From Phormidium tenue FACHB-886 (GTDB lineage: Bacteria; Cyanobacteriota; Cyanobacteriia; Elainellales; Elainellaceae), in the NCBI RefSeq assembly GCF_014764505.1, contig NZ_JACXWX010000037.1:1-44038 (forward strand): 44,038 bases of DNA, read 5' to 3'. A model generated the notes under the pieces. It worked only from the letters and a program-made list of their open reading frames with translations. It was not told the DNA's origin and made no database searches. Shown here piece by piece: positions 7,227 to 17,401 of this stretch; position 1 is the first letter of the stretch; each line of letters opens with the position of its first letter. A program made the position numbers and the translations under genes.

Positions 7227-10200
7227 GTGCGATCAAGCTCTACAGTGACGATTCCTGGCTATGAAATTTTTAGTCGAATCCACGAAAGCAGAAATTCGCT
7301 AGTCTATCGAGGGCAGCGCCTCTCTGACGGCCAGCTCGTGGTGATCAAGCTATTGAGACGAGAGTATCCTACGCTTACAGAATTAGCGCGGTTCCATAAC
7401 CAGTACACCATTGCTAAAACTCTAAATCTTGAGAATATTGAGCAGCCTTTGGCGCTGGAAACCTATGGAAACAGCCTTGTGCTGGTTATGGCTGACGATC
7501 GATCGGTATCGCTGAAAACGTACATTGGCAATTACACGCTTAAGGTAGACACTTTTCTGGGAATCGCAATCCAGCTGGCTCAAATTCTGGAAGGACTCTT
7601 CGCTCATGGTGTGATTCATCGAGATATCAAGCCACAAAATCTTTTGATTCATCCAGAAACTGGGCGAGTCAAGCTAATTGACTTCAGCCTTGCCGTAGCG
7701 CTGTCTCAGGGGCAGAACGGACAATCCTCTAACCGGTTGGAAGGAACGATCGCCTACATTGCGCCAGAGCAAACTGGGCGAATCAATTGCAGCATTGATC
7801 ACCGCACAGATTTTTATGCGCTGGGTGCAACTTGCTACGAACTCCTGACCCGACAGCTGCCGTTTTTGAGTGAGGATGCCAGTGAATTGGTGCATTGTCA
7901 TCTTGCCCAAGCACCAGTGCCGCCTCACCTGGTTGATCCCGCTATTCCACTCGTGCTGTCGGCGATCATCCTTAAGTTAATGGCAAAAACTCCAGAGGAG
8001 CGCTACCAGAGCGCAACTGGGTTGCGGCGCGATTTGGAGAACTGCCTGCACCAATGGCAAGCCTCTGGTCAAATTTTGCCTTTTCCGTTAGATGCTCAGG
8101 CTGCCTCAAGCTTCTCAACCCTGCAGCCGCCTCCTGCCATTTCCCAACCCGCTCCAGCCGAGCAGCTGCAGACCGCGCAATTACTTTTAGAGCGCTGTAC
8201 CTGCGAGTACTTTAAAGGACAAGCGCTGTCTTCGCTGGCGCTAAATCTTCAGCGTTGTGCTGGGCTATGGGCAGAGCTGAACCAAGAGGCAACAGAACTG
8301 CATCTACTGCACCAAACTGTTCTGAATTTATTGGGTGAATCTGCCCAGCCAACGCAGCTCATAGGTGAACACTTTCACGTGGACAGCATGATACCGGTGT
8401 TGGAGCAACAGGGCAATCGCCGTCTGCTGTCTCGGATTCACGTCATGCAGCTAATGTTGAGCAGCCTGTTTGACAACCCCGCTGAAGCAGTAGCGATTGC
8501 TGATCGCGGAAGAGCCTACCTAGATGCCGATGTAGATCCTCGGCTAGCGATCGAGTTTTATAGCCATGATGCGCTGGCAAGGTTAGCCATCTATGCCGAT
8601 GTAGATGTCTCCACTCAAACCCAATGGCTGCAAACTGTAAATGACGATCAAGCTCAAATTCGCCATGCCCAAGCTCAGGATGCTCAAGCTCAGGCTTCTC
8701 CAGAACATTGTTTCTGGCTACCTCTAATCGAGGCAGAACGATACAGAGTGATGGGAGACTACATCTCCGCCATGGTGGAGTACGATCGCGCCATTGCTCA
8801 AGCCAGCGCCTTCCCCAAGGCAGCGGCAATCGCGAATGAACTGGCAGCCAAATTTTACCTGGCTTGGGAGAGAGAAAAAATTGCCCAAACCTATTTCACT
8901 GATGCCTATTACGCCTATGCTCGCTGGGGGGCAATTGCCAAAGTTGGCGATCTAGCGCGGCGTTACCCCACGCTATTGACCCCATTAATGCTGGCTCAGA
9001 TGCAGTCGCAGCCAAATCCGTCTACTGCCACCACCGCTGTTACCACTGCTAGTGAGGTCATCACATTAACTAGCTCCGTGAGTGCTGCATCTTTAGATCT
9101 CACGGCAGTGATTAAAGCTGCCCAAGCGCTTTCTGGGCAGGTTCAATTGGAACAGCTGCTGTCTACGCTGATCCAGGTGATGCTGGAAACTGCCGGAGCA
9201 GAAAAGTGTACTTTAATACTGCCGCCAGCTTCCGAAGCAGCAGAATGCCAGCTAGACCACTGGCGAGTGGCAGCTGTAGGCGATCGATCTTCGTTCGCTC
9301 ATTTGGCAGTACCACTTCATGATTATCTGGATCTACCTTTTTCAATTCTTCAATCTGTTCAGCAAAATCGGCAGACTATTGTAATTGAAGATGCTCGAAA
9401 GACGGACTTGAATGTGGTAGATGAATATATTCAAAATGTTCATCCTCGCTCAATCCTTTGTATTCCTGCAATTAATCAAGGTAAGCTAGTGGGTGTTCTT
9501 TATCTAGAGAACAATTTGATTCCTGGCGCGTTCGGCGCCGATCGCGTTGAAATTTTGAAGCTTCTGTGTACTCAAGCGGCAATCGCTCTGGAAAACGCCC
9601 AGCTCTATGCGCGTCTAGAAGAATACTCTTGCACATTAGAACAGCGCGTTGCCGAGCGGACTCAACAGCTCCAGGAAGAAACCCACCGTAGTCAAACAGC
9701 GCAAGCAGTGGCGCAAGCTAGCCTCTTAGAGCTAGTAGAATGGCAAGACCGCTATCAAGCGGCCGGACGTGCCAGCGGGCAAATGCTCTATGAATGGAAT
9801 GCCGCCACAAATCGCAGCCGTTGGGGGCCAAATACTGAAGAAATCTTGGGCTATACGGCAGCAGAGATGCCGCAAAATCTGGAGGAATGGGTGGAATTGA
9901 TTCATCCAGCCGATCGGGCAGCATTTCTGAAAGCTATTGAGCAATTCACGCTGAACGGAAAGCCCCTCTGCGAGGAATATCGGATCCACCGCAAGGATGG
10001 TATTTACATTTACGTCCTCGATCGCAACAGCAAATTCGTAGATGGGGTAGGCAAAGCCGTGCGTGTGGTGGGGCTGATCTGGGATATGACCGCCCGCAAG
10101 CGAGCTGAAGTTGCTTTGCAGCGGAGCGAGGCTGGGCTGCGGCAAGCTCAGCGAATTGCCCATCTGGGCATCTGGGAGCTAGATATTGCCACTCAAACGG

Positions 10201-13052
10201 TGACGCGATCGGAAGAACTACTTCGCATTTATGGCTGGGATTTAAAGCCACCTCAATCTGCTGATGCTGAGGTAGTGCGATTGCTGCATCCAGACGATCG
10301 GGAAACCTTGTACAGCGCCCTTCAAAAGGCAATTGACCATGGACTCCCCTACGATCTGGAATATCGGATTGTACGTGACGATGGGCAAGTTCGCTTGCTG
10401 CTGGCGAGAGGAGAAGCAATCGCTGACCGTGCTGGGCAGGCGATTAAGCTGCTTGGAACCGTAATGGATATCACGGAGCGCAAGCAAATTGAGCAAGAGC
10501 TAAAGGATTCTAAAACCTTTCTCGATAAAGTGCTGAATACGGCTCGCGATCCAATTTTTGTGAAAGACGAACAGCATCGCTGGGTACTGGTTAATGATGC
10601 TTTTTGTGAGTTTGTTAACTTCACTGCAAAAGAAATATTAGGCAAATCAGATCATGATCTATTTCCCGAAGCCCAAGCAAATGTGTTCTGGGAAAAAGAT
10701 GATTTGGCAATCAACAGCAGTACAGAAGTTTTGAATGAAGAACTGGCAACTCATGCAGATGGAACAGTTCGGATTCTGGAAACAAAAAGAATTAGCTTTC
10801 AGGATGCATCAGGCAAGCGTTTTTTGGTCGGCAACATTCGGGATATTACCGATCGTATCCGGATTGAAGAAGCACTGCGCCAAAGCGAACTCCGCAACCG
10901 AGCTATCTTAGAAGCAATGCCTGATCTAATGCTGCGGGTTCAGCGGGATGGAACTTGCCTAGACTGCTTCTATCCCAAAAACGCGAATCCTGGATATTTT
11001 GTCCTAGCTCAAAATTACCTTTCAGAAGTTTTGCCTGAAGTGGCACTTCAAAGAGAACTGGAAGCGATCGATGGGGCACTAACAACGGGGGAACTACAGG
11101 TTTATGAACAGCAGATCGACAAACTCGGCAAGCTGAGCTATGAAGAAGTTCGGGTGGTGGCGGCAGGCAAAGATGAAGCGCTAATTATCATCCGCGATAT
11201 TACTGAGCGTAAGCTAGCGCAAGAAGCGCAGCAAGACCTGTTGGATATCCTGGAGTCAACCACAGATATTATTGCCATGGTGAACCGGCAGGGACAGATC
11301 CTGTATCTCAATCAGGCGGGCCGTCGGTTCGCCAAACTGACCGAAACGGAGGATTTAACCAGGGTCAGTGCTGATGATTACTATCCACAATGGGTAAAAG
11401 ACAAACTGAAAGCTGAAATTTTACCGGCTGCGATCGCTCATGGGTCATGGGTTGGAGAAACGGCATTGCTGAAGCGATCGGGGGAAGAAATTCCAACTTC
11501 GCAAGTCTTGGTGGTACACAGAAATAGCGATGGCTCGATCAAATTTTTCTCGACTATTATGCGAGACATTAGCGATCGCAAACAGGCTGAGCTGGAGCTT
11601 CGGCAGGCAAAAAGAGCGGCAGAATCTGCCAATCGCGCCAAAAGCGAATTTCTGGCAAATATGAGTCATGAACTGCGAACTCCGCTCAATGCCATCCTCG
11701 GCTTTACGCAGCTGCTGAGCCGCGATCGCTCTCTTAGCGCTGAACATGGCAAACAGCTAGAGATCATTCTTCAAAGCAGCGAACACCTGTTGGGACTAAT
11801 CAACAATATTTTGGAGATGTCAAAAATCGAAGCCGGACGCATGACGCTCGATGAAACTCGCTTCGATCTCTATAGCCTCTTGGACAACCTGGAGGAAATG
11901 CTCCGTCTCAAAGCGGTTCTTAAAGGGCTACAGTTTGACTTTAAGCGGGCGGCTGATGTGCCACAGTTTATCCAGGCAGATCAAGGTAAACTGCGGCAAA
12001 TTCTCCTAAATTTGCTGAGTAATGCGGTTAAGTTTACGCAGACAGGCGGGGTAATGCTGCGGGTGGGAGCGGAGCGGCAGCCAGGAGAAGCAATAAAACT
12101 ATATTTTGAGGTAGAAGACACCGGGATTGGCATTGCTGCTTCAGAGCTGCATGAATTGTTCAATACCTTTGTGCAAACTGCGGCGGGACGGCGATCGCAG
12201 CAAGGAACCGGTTTAGGGCTAGCAATTAGTCAGCAATTTGCCCACATGATGGGGGGTGACATCACAGTCAGCAGCCGCTTGGGGCAGGGTTCAATCTTCC
12301 GGGTGCACCTTCTGGTGCAGCCTGCAAGTACAGCGGACGCTCAGCTCCAGCCAGCACTGGGGCAAATCACGGCGCTGGCAGCCTCTCAGCCCACCAGCCG
12401 CATATTAGTTGCAGAAGACCACCCCGCCAATCGCCAGCTTGTAGTGCAGCTGCTAACCCGTGTTGGATTTGAAGTGCAGCAAGCTGCGAATGGACAAGAA
12501 GCGATCGCCCTCTGGCAGCGTTGGTCGCCTGATCTAATCCTCATGGATATGCATATGCCCGTGCTGAACGGGTATCAGGCAACGCAGCAGATCAAAGCTC
12601 TACCCGCTGGACAAACAACGGTGATCATTGCGTTGACGGCAAGCGTATTTGAAGAACAACGGGCACAAATTCTGGCGGCAGGCTGCAACGATTTCATCTA
12701 CAAACCATTTGATGCCGACCATCTCCTGCAAACGATCGGGAGTCATCTCAATGTGCAATATACCTATGCTGCAGTGGATGCCGCAGAGTCAGCTGAGGAC
12801 GGTGCTGCAGCTATCCAGCCGCTTCAAACAATCGATCTCAGCCATCTGCCAGAACACTGGCGGTCGGCACTCTACGAATCAGCAACTCAGCTAGATTCTC
12901 AGGACTGTCTAAGACTAATTGCTCAACTGCCATCCGGTGCTGCGCTTTTAGCGCGTACCCTGGTCGATCTACTCGATGAGTTTCGGTTTGATATCATCGC
13001 CGAACTTGTTCAACCTGAAAGTGTTCAAGCTGAAAGTGGCTTTGAGCGATGA
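7227..13052 (+). CDS. Ser/Thr kinase-GAF-PAS(x5)-hybrid histidine kinase-receiver
   Basis: This 1941-residue signalling protein joins a eukaryotic-type protein kinase to a two-component system. Order: Ser/Thr kinase (about 10-275; Lys41 in VVIKLL, HRD at 131-133, DFS in place of DFG, then APE); a helical TPR-like region (about 310-590); GAF (about 630-795); a short coiled coil; five PAS/PAC units (about 846-960, 971-1085, 1095-1208, 1222-1328, 1338-1451); HisKA with His1481 in SHELRTPLN; an ATPase domain with N box (NLLSNAVKFT), EDTGIGI and GTGLGLAIS; and a receiver with phospho-acceptor Asp1774 in LMDMHMPVLNG. The AAA-type ATPase module usually found between kinase and GAF in such proteins is absent. 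DFS is normal in this subfamily. Start GTG at 7227 after GAGG. No transmembrane helix; cytosolic. Confidence 0.93.
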   Translation: MRSSSTVTIPGYEIFSRIHESRNSLVYRGQRLSDGQLVVIKLLRREYPTLTELARFHNQYTIAKTLNLENIEQPLALETYGNSLVLVMADDRSVSLKTYIGNYTLKVDTFLGIAIQLAQILEGLFAHGVIHRDIKPQNLLIHPETGRVKLIDFSLAVALSQGQNGQSSNRLEGTIAYIAPEQTGRINCSIDHRTDFYALGATCYELLTRQLPFLSEDASELVHCHLAQAPVPPHLVDPAIPLVLSAIILKLMAKTPEERYQSATGLRRDLENCLHQWQASGQILPFPLDAQAASSFSTLQPPPAISQPAPAEQLQTAQLLLERCTCEYFKGQALSSLALNLQRCAGLWAELNQEATELHLLHQTVLNLLGESAQPTQLIGEHFHVDSMIPVLEQQGNRRLLSRIHVMQLMLSSLFDNPAEAVAIADRGRAYLDADVDPRLAIEFYSHDALARLAIYADVDVSTQTQWLQTVNDDQAQIRHAQAQDAQAQASPEHCFWLPLIEAERYRVMGDYISAMVEYDRAIAQASAFPKAAAIANELAAKFYLAWEREKIAQTYFTDAYYAYARWGAIAKVGDLARRYPTLLTPLMLAQMQSQPNPSTATTAVTTASEVITLTSSVSAASLDLTAVIKAAQALSGQVQLEQLLSTLIQVMLETAGAEKCTLILPPASEAAECQLDHWRVAAVGDRSSFAHLAVPLHDYLDLPFSILQSVQQNRQTIVIEDARKTDLNVVDEYIQNVHPRSILCIPAINQGKLVGVLYLENNLIPGAFGADRVEILKLLCTQAAIALENAQLYARLEEYSCTLEQRVAERTQQLQEETHRSQTAQAVAQASLLELVEWQDRYQAAGRASGQMLYEWNAATNRSRWGPNTEEILGYTAAEMPQNLEEWVELIHPADRAAFLKAIEQFTLNGKPLCEEYRIHRKDGIYIYVLDRNSKFVDGVGKAVRVVGLIWDMTARKRAEVALQRSEAGLRQAQRIAHLGIWELDIATQTVTRSEELLRIYGWDLKPPQSADAEVVRLLHPDDRETLYSALQKAIDHGLPYDLEYRIVRDDGQVRLLLARGEAIADRAGQAIKLLGTVMDITERKQIEQELKDSKTFLDKVLNTARDPIFVKDEQHRWVLVNDAFCEFVNFTAKEILGKSDHDLFPEAQANVFWEKDDLAINSSTEVLNEELATHADGTVRILETKRISFQDASGKRFLVGNIRDITDRIRIEEALRQSELRNRAILEAMPDLMLRVQRDGTCLDCFYPKNANPGYFVLAQNYLSEVLPEVALQRELEAIDGALTTGELQVYEQQIDKLGKLSYEEVRVVAAGKDEALIIIRDITERKLAQEAQQDLLDILESTTDIIAMVNRQGQILYLNQAGRRFAKLTETEDLTRVSADDYYPQWVKDKLKAEILPAAIAHGSWVGETALLKRSGEEIPTSQVLVVHRNSDGSIKFFSTIMRDISDRKQAELELRQAKRAAESANRAKSEFLANMSHELRTPLNAILGFTQLLSRDRSLSAEHGKQLEIILQSSEHLLGLINNILEMSKIEAGRMTLDETRFDLYSLLDNLEEMLRLKAVLKGLQFDFKRAADVPQFIQADQGKLRQILLNLLSNAVKFTQTGGVMLRVGAERQPGEAIKLYFEVEDTGIGIAASELHELFNTFVQTAAGRRSQQGTGLGLAISQQFAHMMGGDITVSSRLGQGSIFRVHLLVQPASTADAQLQPALGQITALAASQPTSRILVAEDHPANRQLVVQLLTRVGFEVQQAANGQEAIALWQRWSPDLILMDMHMPVLNGYQATQQIKALPAGQTTVIIALTASVFEEQRAQILAAGCNDFIYKPFDADHLLQTIGSHLNVQYTYAAVDAAESAEDGAAAIQPLQTIDLSHLPEHWRSALYESATQLDSQDCLRLIAQLPSGAALLARTLVDLLDEFRFDIIAELVQPESVQAESGFER

Positions 13053-13197
13053 ACTCTTTCCTGATTAGTGTCTCAAGAATCGATCGCCTCAACTCAAAAA
13101 CGCTACGATAGGTAGCCGAAACCTTGTTTGTAGCGATGCAGTCCTTGAAGCAGGCGATTGCCTGTATGCCAGATTCAACACAGCTCTAGGGAAGTGG

Positions 13198-15411
13198 ATG
13201 CTAAATCGATATAGAAAGCAAGTTTTGGGCGCTGGCGCGGTGCTGGCGATCGGCGCAACAGTCTCAGCCTTGATGCTAAGCGGCACTTTCACTCAGCTGC
13301 CAATTGTTGGGCAGTGGCTTTTGCCCTCTGGCAGCGTTGCCCCCACAGGCAGCGATTCAACCCCGCAGAACTCCTCTGTTCTGGGGCTGGTAAAACTGTC
13401 GCCCTCTGAACGAGCCGCCGCGCTAGAAAAAATTGCCAATGGTGCTAATTCAATCGATCGTGCCCGTGCTCGCTACCTGCTGGCAACCGATCTGATTCAG
13501 CAAGACCGTGGGGGGCAAGCCTTGCCGCTGCTCGACGGGCTCGAAAAAGACTATCCGACGATCGCTCCCTATGTTCTGGCAAAACGAGCGCAGTCCTACA
13601 CCGCTACCGGCAACAACGCCAAAGCCACCGAAACCTGGAATAGTTTGGTTCGGCAGTATCCTAAAGACCCTGCCGCGGCTGAGGCGCTTTATGCTTTGGG
13701 CAAAACGAACCCCCAATACTGGGATCAGGCACTACAGCAGTTCCCAACTCATCCCCGCACGATCGAGATTGCCCTCGCCCGCCTTGAAAAGAAAGCCGAC
13801 CAGCCCCAGCTTTTGCTGCATATCGCCCGGCACGGCATCTACACGCCCGGCATCCTCAATGTCTTGAACCGACTTAAGACAGAATACGCCACCCAGCTTA
13901 CAGCTGCTGATTGGGAGGCGGTCGGCTTTGGCTTCTGGGAAGAAGGCTTCTATGGCAGCGCCGGAGCCGCCTACGACAAAGCGCCCAATACACCGCTCAA
14001 TCTCTACCGTACGGGACGCGGTGCACAGCTAGGCGAGCGCTACAGAGATGCTGTTGTGGCGTACCAGCAGCTGATTCAGGCATATCCCACCGCCAAAGAA
14101 ACGGGGCAAGCTTTGCTAAAGATTGCCGAAGTCGTGGAAAAGCCCCAAGAAGCAATTCCCTATCTCGATCGGGCAATGGAGCAGTTTCCCGATCGAGCAG
14201 CAGAAGCGATGGTCATAAAAGCCGAGATTCTGCAGGGACTCGGCAGCCCTGATACAGCCTTGCAGTTGCAGCAGGCGGTTCTCAAGCAGCACGGCAGCTC
14301 AGAAGCTGCCGCCAAGCTGCGCTGGGACCAAGCAGAAGCCAACTTCAAAAAAGGTGATGTCAAGGCTGCTTGGGAGTGGGCACGTCAGCTCGCTCAAGAG
14401 AACCCTGACAGCGAACTGGCTCCCCAAGCTTCGTTCTGGGTGGGCAAATGGGCATCGCAGCTTGGACAACAGGAAGATGCCAAGCAGGCGTTTGAGTATG
14501 TCTTGAGCAAATATCCAGAGTCGTATTACGCCTGGAGATCGGCGAGCCTGCTGGGCTGGCAGGTCGGCGATTTTACGACGGTGCGATCGCAGATGCCCGA
14601 AATCCTGAAGCCCTCGCAGCAGGCAGCCCCGCCTGCGGGATCGGCTACGCTCAAAGAGCTGTATCTGCTGGGTCAACATCGGGACGCTTGGACGCTGTGG
14701 CAGACCGAATTTACCAACCGCGTCCAGCCTACGGTTGCCGAACAGTTTACCGATGGCTTGATGCGGCTGGGCGTGAATGACAACCTGGATGGCATTTTCA
14801 TGCTCTCTAGCCTCTCCTTCCGAGAGCCAGCCGCCGAAAAAGCAGAGTATAAAACGATTCGGCAGCAGATCGGCTACTGGCAGTCTCTCTATCCGTTTCC
14901 CTTTGAGGAAACGATCGAGCGATCGGCGCAGGAACAACAGCTCAATCCCCTGCTGGTTACCGCCTTAATCCGCCAAGAGTCTCGGTTTGAACCGGCGATT
15001 GAATCTTCGGCTGGAGCCGTTGGGCTGATGCAGGTCATGCCCGAAACGGCAGAATGGGTCGCCTCACAGGTAAAGCTCAAAGAGTACAAGCTGAGTAACC
15101 CGCTCGACAATATCAAGCTGGGAACCTGGTACTTGGACTATACCCACCGGGAATACGAGAACAATTCTCTGTTTGCGGTCGCTAGCTACAACGCTGGACC
15201 TGGCAGCGTTGCCGATTGGATCAGTCGATTTGGCTTTAGCGATCCCGATAAATTTATCGATCAGATTCCTTATCCAGAAACCAGAGGATATGTTGAATCG
15301 GTATTCGGAAACTACTGGAATTACCTGCGGCTTTATAATCCAGAAATTTCTAAAAAGCTATCGCAACACTCACCGGAGCATTCAGAAGTACTCAATCCTG
15401 GTAAGCAATAG
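13198..15411 (+). CDS. Soluble lytic transglycosylase, Slt70-like, membrane-anchored
   Basis: This enzyme cleaves the MurNAc-GlcNAc bond of peptidoglycan with formation of 1,6-anhydroMurNAc. An N-terminal hydrophobic segment (about residues 8-28, VLGAGAVLAIGATVSALML) acts as signal or anchor and directs it to the periplasm. Residues about 60-560 form a long helical/TPR-like superhelix, and the SLT catalytic domain follows at about 575-720. The catalytic Glu is 594 in LIRQESRFEP, followed by GAVGLMQVMPETA and the conserved ASYNAGPG. Length 737 matches the family in cyanobacteria. AGGGA precedes ATG at 13198. The gene ends 17 bp from the convergent ABC exporter, so the two transcripts probably overlap. 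Confidence 0.93.
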   Translation: MLNRYRKQVLGAGAVLAIGATVSALMLSGTFTQLPIVGQWLLPSGSVAPTGSDSTPQNSSVLGLVKLSPSERAAALEKIANGANSIDRARARYLLATDLIQQDRGGQALPLLDGLEKDYPTIAPYVLAKRAQSYTATGNNAKATETWNSLVRQYPKDPAAAEALYALGKTNPQYWDQALQQFPTHPRTIEIALARLEKKADQPQLLLHIARHGIYTPGILNVLNRLKTEYATQLTAADWEAVGFGFWEEGFYGSAGAAYDKAPNTPLNLYRTGRGAQLGERYRDAVVAYQQLIQAYPTAKETGQALLKIAEVVEKPQEAIPYLDRAMEQFPDRAAEAMVIKAEILQGLGSPDTALQLQQAVLKQHGSSEAAAKLRWDQAEANFKKGDVKAAWEWARQLAQENPDSELAPQASFWVGKWASQLGQQEDAKQAFEYVLSKYPESYYAWRSASLLGWQVGDFTTVRSQMPEILKPSQQAAPPAGSATLKELYLLGQHRDAWTLWQTEFTNRVQPTVAEQFTDGLMRLGVNDNLDGIFMLSSLSFREPAAEKAEYKTIRQQIGYWQSLYPFPFEETIERSAQEQQLNPLLVTALIRQESRFEPAIESSAGAVGLMQVMPETAEWVASQVKLKEYKLSNPLDNIKLGTWYLDYTHREYENNSLFAVASYNAGPGSVADWISRFGFSDPDKFIDQIPYPETRGYVESVFGNYWNYLRLYNPEISKKLSQHSPEHSEVLNPGKQ

Positions 15412-15428
15412 CGACGATTGAACAAAAT

Positions 15429-17147
15429 TTATTGAAACTGCTGGGCATAAAACCGGGCATAGCGACCACCCTGTGCCAGCAGCTCTGCATGGGTTCCGGC
15501 TTCGGCAACCTGACCCTGTTCCAGCACCAAGATGCGATCGGCGCGGCGCACGGTTGCTAAGCGATGCGCGATGATGAATACCGTGCGGTTTTGCATCAGG
15601 CGTTCTAACGCTTCTTGCACAAGCGCTTCTGATTCCGAATCGAGCGCTGAAGTAGCTTCATCCAGAATCAGGATACGCGGATTGAGCAAGACGGCACGGG
15701 CGATCGCAATACGCTGACGTTGCCCACCAGATAGGTTCACGCCCCGCTCGCCCACCCAGGCATAATAGCCGTTAGCAAACTGGCGAATGAATTGGTCGGC
15801 GTTGGCAACTTTGGCGGCAGCTTCCACGGCTTCTAGATCAAATTTCTTTTGCCCAAAGGCGATGTTTTGGGCGATCGTTCCGGAAAACAGCGTCGTTTCC
15901 TGAGGCACAATGCCGATTTGACGGCGCAGGCTGGGCAGCGTCACGTCTCGGATATCTGTCCCGTCGATCAGAATTTGTCCGGCTTGGGGGTCGTAGAAGC
16001 GGGGTAGCAAATTGACCAGCGTAGTTTTGCCTGCGCCTGATGCCCCGACTAGAGCGATCGCTTCTCCCGGATATGCCATGAAGCTAAGATCGTGCAGAAC
16101 GGGCTGGTTTGCTTCGTATTGAAACGAAATGTGGCGGTATTCCACTTTTCCAGTCACGGGCGGCAGCGGCAGCGCCCCGATCTTTTCCCGAACGGCAGGC
16201 TGGAGGGCAAGCAGCTCAAAAATTCGATCGACCGAAGCCTGCCCCTGTTTGTAGGCATTGTAATTTTCGGTGAGGTGGCTAATTGGGTCAACCAGCATAG
16301 CGACTGCCACCACATAGCTGCCAAACTCTTCGCCTGTGAGGTTGCCTGAGGCGATCTGCCATCCGCCCAAAACCAGCAGCAGCAGCACGCTCAGGGCATA
16401 CATAAAGCCCACTGCTGTAAACTGAATTGCCCTTAGCCACTCGGCAGCATATTTTGCCTGCCGATTGCGCTCGGCTTCCTGACTAAAGCGTTCAATCTCA
16501 TACGCTTCTGCCGCAAATGCTCGCACCAAACGAATACCGCTAAATACCTCTGTCATCTGCGAAGAGAGATCAGAGATTAGATTCTGGCTGCGGCGCGAGA
16601 GCTGCAGTATTCGTTCACCAAACCAGCTAATCAGCACCCCCATCAGCGGCACAACCAGAAAGCTAGCTAGGGTTAGCTGCCAGTTGAGGTAGACCATGTA
16701 GCCAAAGACGGCAACCAGCTGCAGCAGGCAAGGGGTAGAGTCGTGGAAGATTTTGTTGATCACCTCGCCAATTCGATCGATGTCTTCCGTCAGCCGATAG
16801 GATAAGTCCCCCGTTTGCGCCTTCTCAAAGTAGCTGAGGCTAAGCGTCTGCAGATGGGCATAGACGCGCTTCCGCAGGTCAAGGGCGATCGCCAATGCCG
16901 CTTTTGCCATCAGCGAGTCTTGCCCATACTGAGCAAACTTTTGAACAAAAAAGATGCCTGCCACCACTCCCGCTGCCTTTGCCAACGATGGCACATCCCC
17001 TTTAACTAGAAAGCCCAAGAGCTGCCCTGCCAACGCTGCCAGCAGGGGCCAGCAGACTGTGAAAACGACGGTGCAACCCAAAGCCAGGACGATCGTCCGC
17101 CAGTGGGGACGCAGGTAAGGCAGCAGATCGACGTAGCTACGTTTCAT
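15429..17147 (-). CDS. ABC exporter half-transporter (MsbA/HepA-like)
   Basis: This is a type-I exporter with a fused membrane and nucleotide-binding domain that acts as a homodimer. Six membrane helices span about residues 15-300. The ATPase domain has Walker A GASGAGKTT (about 366), signature LSGGQRQR (about 470), Walker B ILILDEATSALDS (about 498) and the H-loop IIAHRLAT (about 525). Length 572 is standard. Relatives export lipids, envelope glycolipids or peptides; the substrate is not shown here. The start ATG at 17147 gives the natural MKRSYVDLLPYLRPH N-terminus. It lies downstream of ftsH but is separated by the ftsH terminator at 17267-17294, so it has its own promoter. Confidence 0.92.
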   Translation of the reverse strand: MKRSYVDLLPYLRPHWRTIVLALGCTVVFTVCWPLLAALAGQLLGFLVKGDVPSLAKAAGVVAGIFFVQKFAQYGQDSLMAKAALAIALDLRKRVYAHLQTLSLSYFEKAQTGDLSYRLTEDIDRIGEVINKIFHDSTPCLLQLVAVFGYMVYLNWQLTLASFLVVPLMGVLISWFGERILQLSRRSQNLISDLSSQMTEVFSGIRLVRAFAAEAYEIERFSQEAERNRQAKYAAEWLRAIQFTAVGFMYALSVLLLLVLGGWQIASGNLTGEEFGSYVVAVAMLVDPISHLTENYNAYKQGQASVDRIFELLALQPAVREKIGALPLPPVTGKVEYRHISFQYEANQPVLHDLSFMAYPGEAIALVGASGAGKTTLVNLLPRFYDPQAGQILIDGTDIRDVTLPSLRRQIGIVPQETTLFSGTIAQNIAFGQKKFDLEAVEAAAKVANADQFIRQFANGYYAWVGERGVNLSGGQRQRIAIARAVLLNPRILILDEATSALDSESEALVQEALERLMQNRTVFIIAHRLATVRRADRILVLEQGQVAEAGTHAELLAQGGRYARFYAQQFQ

Positions 17148-17266
17148 GGGAAGGCGGGGAATAGAGTAGAAAGTATGTTTAGCGTACCGGAGAATGCGAT
17201 CGCTGGTGATCTAGGATTGTCATTTTGCGACAAGGTTCCTCGTCGCATTGAAGGGCGGCTTGCCAC

Positions 17267-17294
17267 AAAAAAAGCAGGGTGAAATGCACCCTGC
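17267..17294 (-). terminator. Rho-independent terminator of ftsH
   Basis: On the minus strand GCAGGGTG and CACCCTGC form an 8-bp GC-rich stem around a 5-base loop, followed at once by seven T. It lies about 108 bases after the ftsH stop. Confidence 0.88.
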
Positions 17295-17323
17295 AAAGTT
17301 ATGGACACCGCTGGTTAAGGGGA

Positions 17324-17363
17324 GACATTTTGTAGACGCACTTCACACGTCCACAGAAATGTC
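17324..17363 (-). repeat. 40-bp imperfect palindrome, copy 1 of 2
   Basis: The arms GACATTTTGTAGACG and CGTCCACAGAAATGTC pair with one bulge and one mismatch around CACTTCACA. Read on the minus strand it closely matches the palindrome at 29841-29880, sharing the core GAAGTGCGTCYACAAAA and both outer ends. It lies between the ftsH stop and its terminator. Confidence 0.7.
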
Positions 17364-17401
17364 CTTAGCGGACTGGCGATCGCTTTAGATAATCAGCGAA
17401 T

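Noticed and set aside
7677-7690. DFS instead of DFG in the hybrid kinase might mark a pseudokinase.
   Set aside because: The Lys, HRD Asp and APE motifs are intact and DFS is common in this cyanobacterial multi-domain subfamily, as far as I recall.
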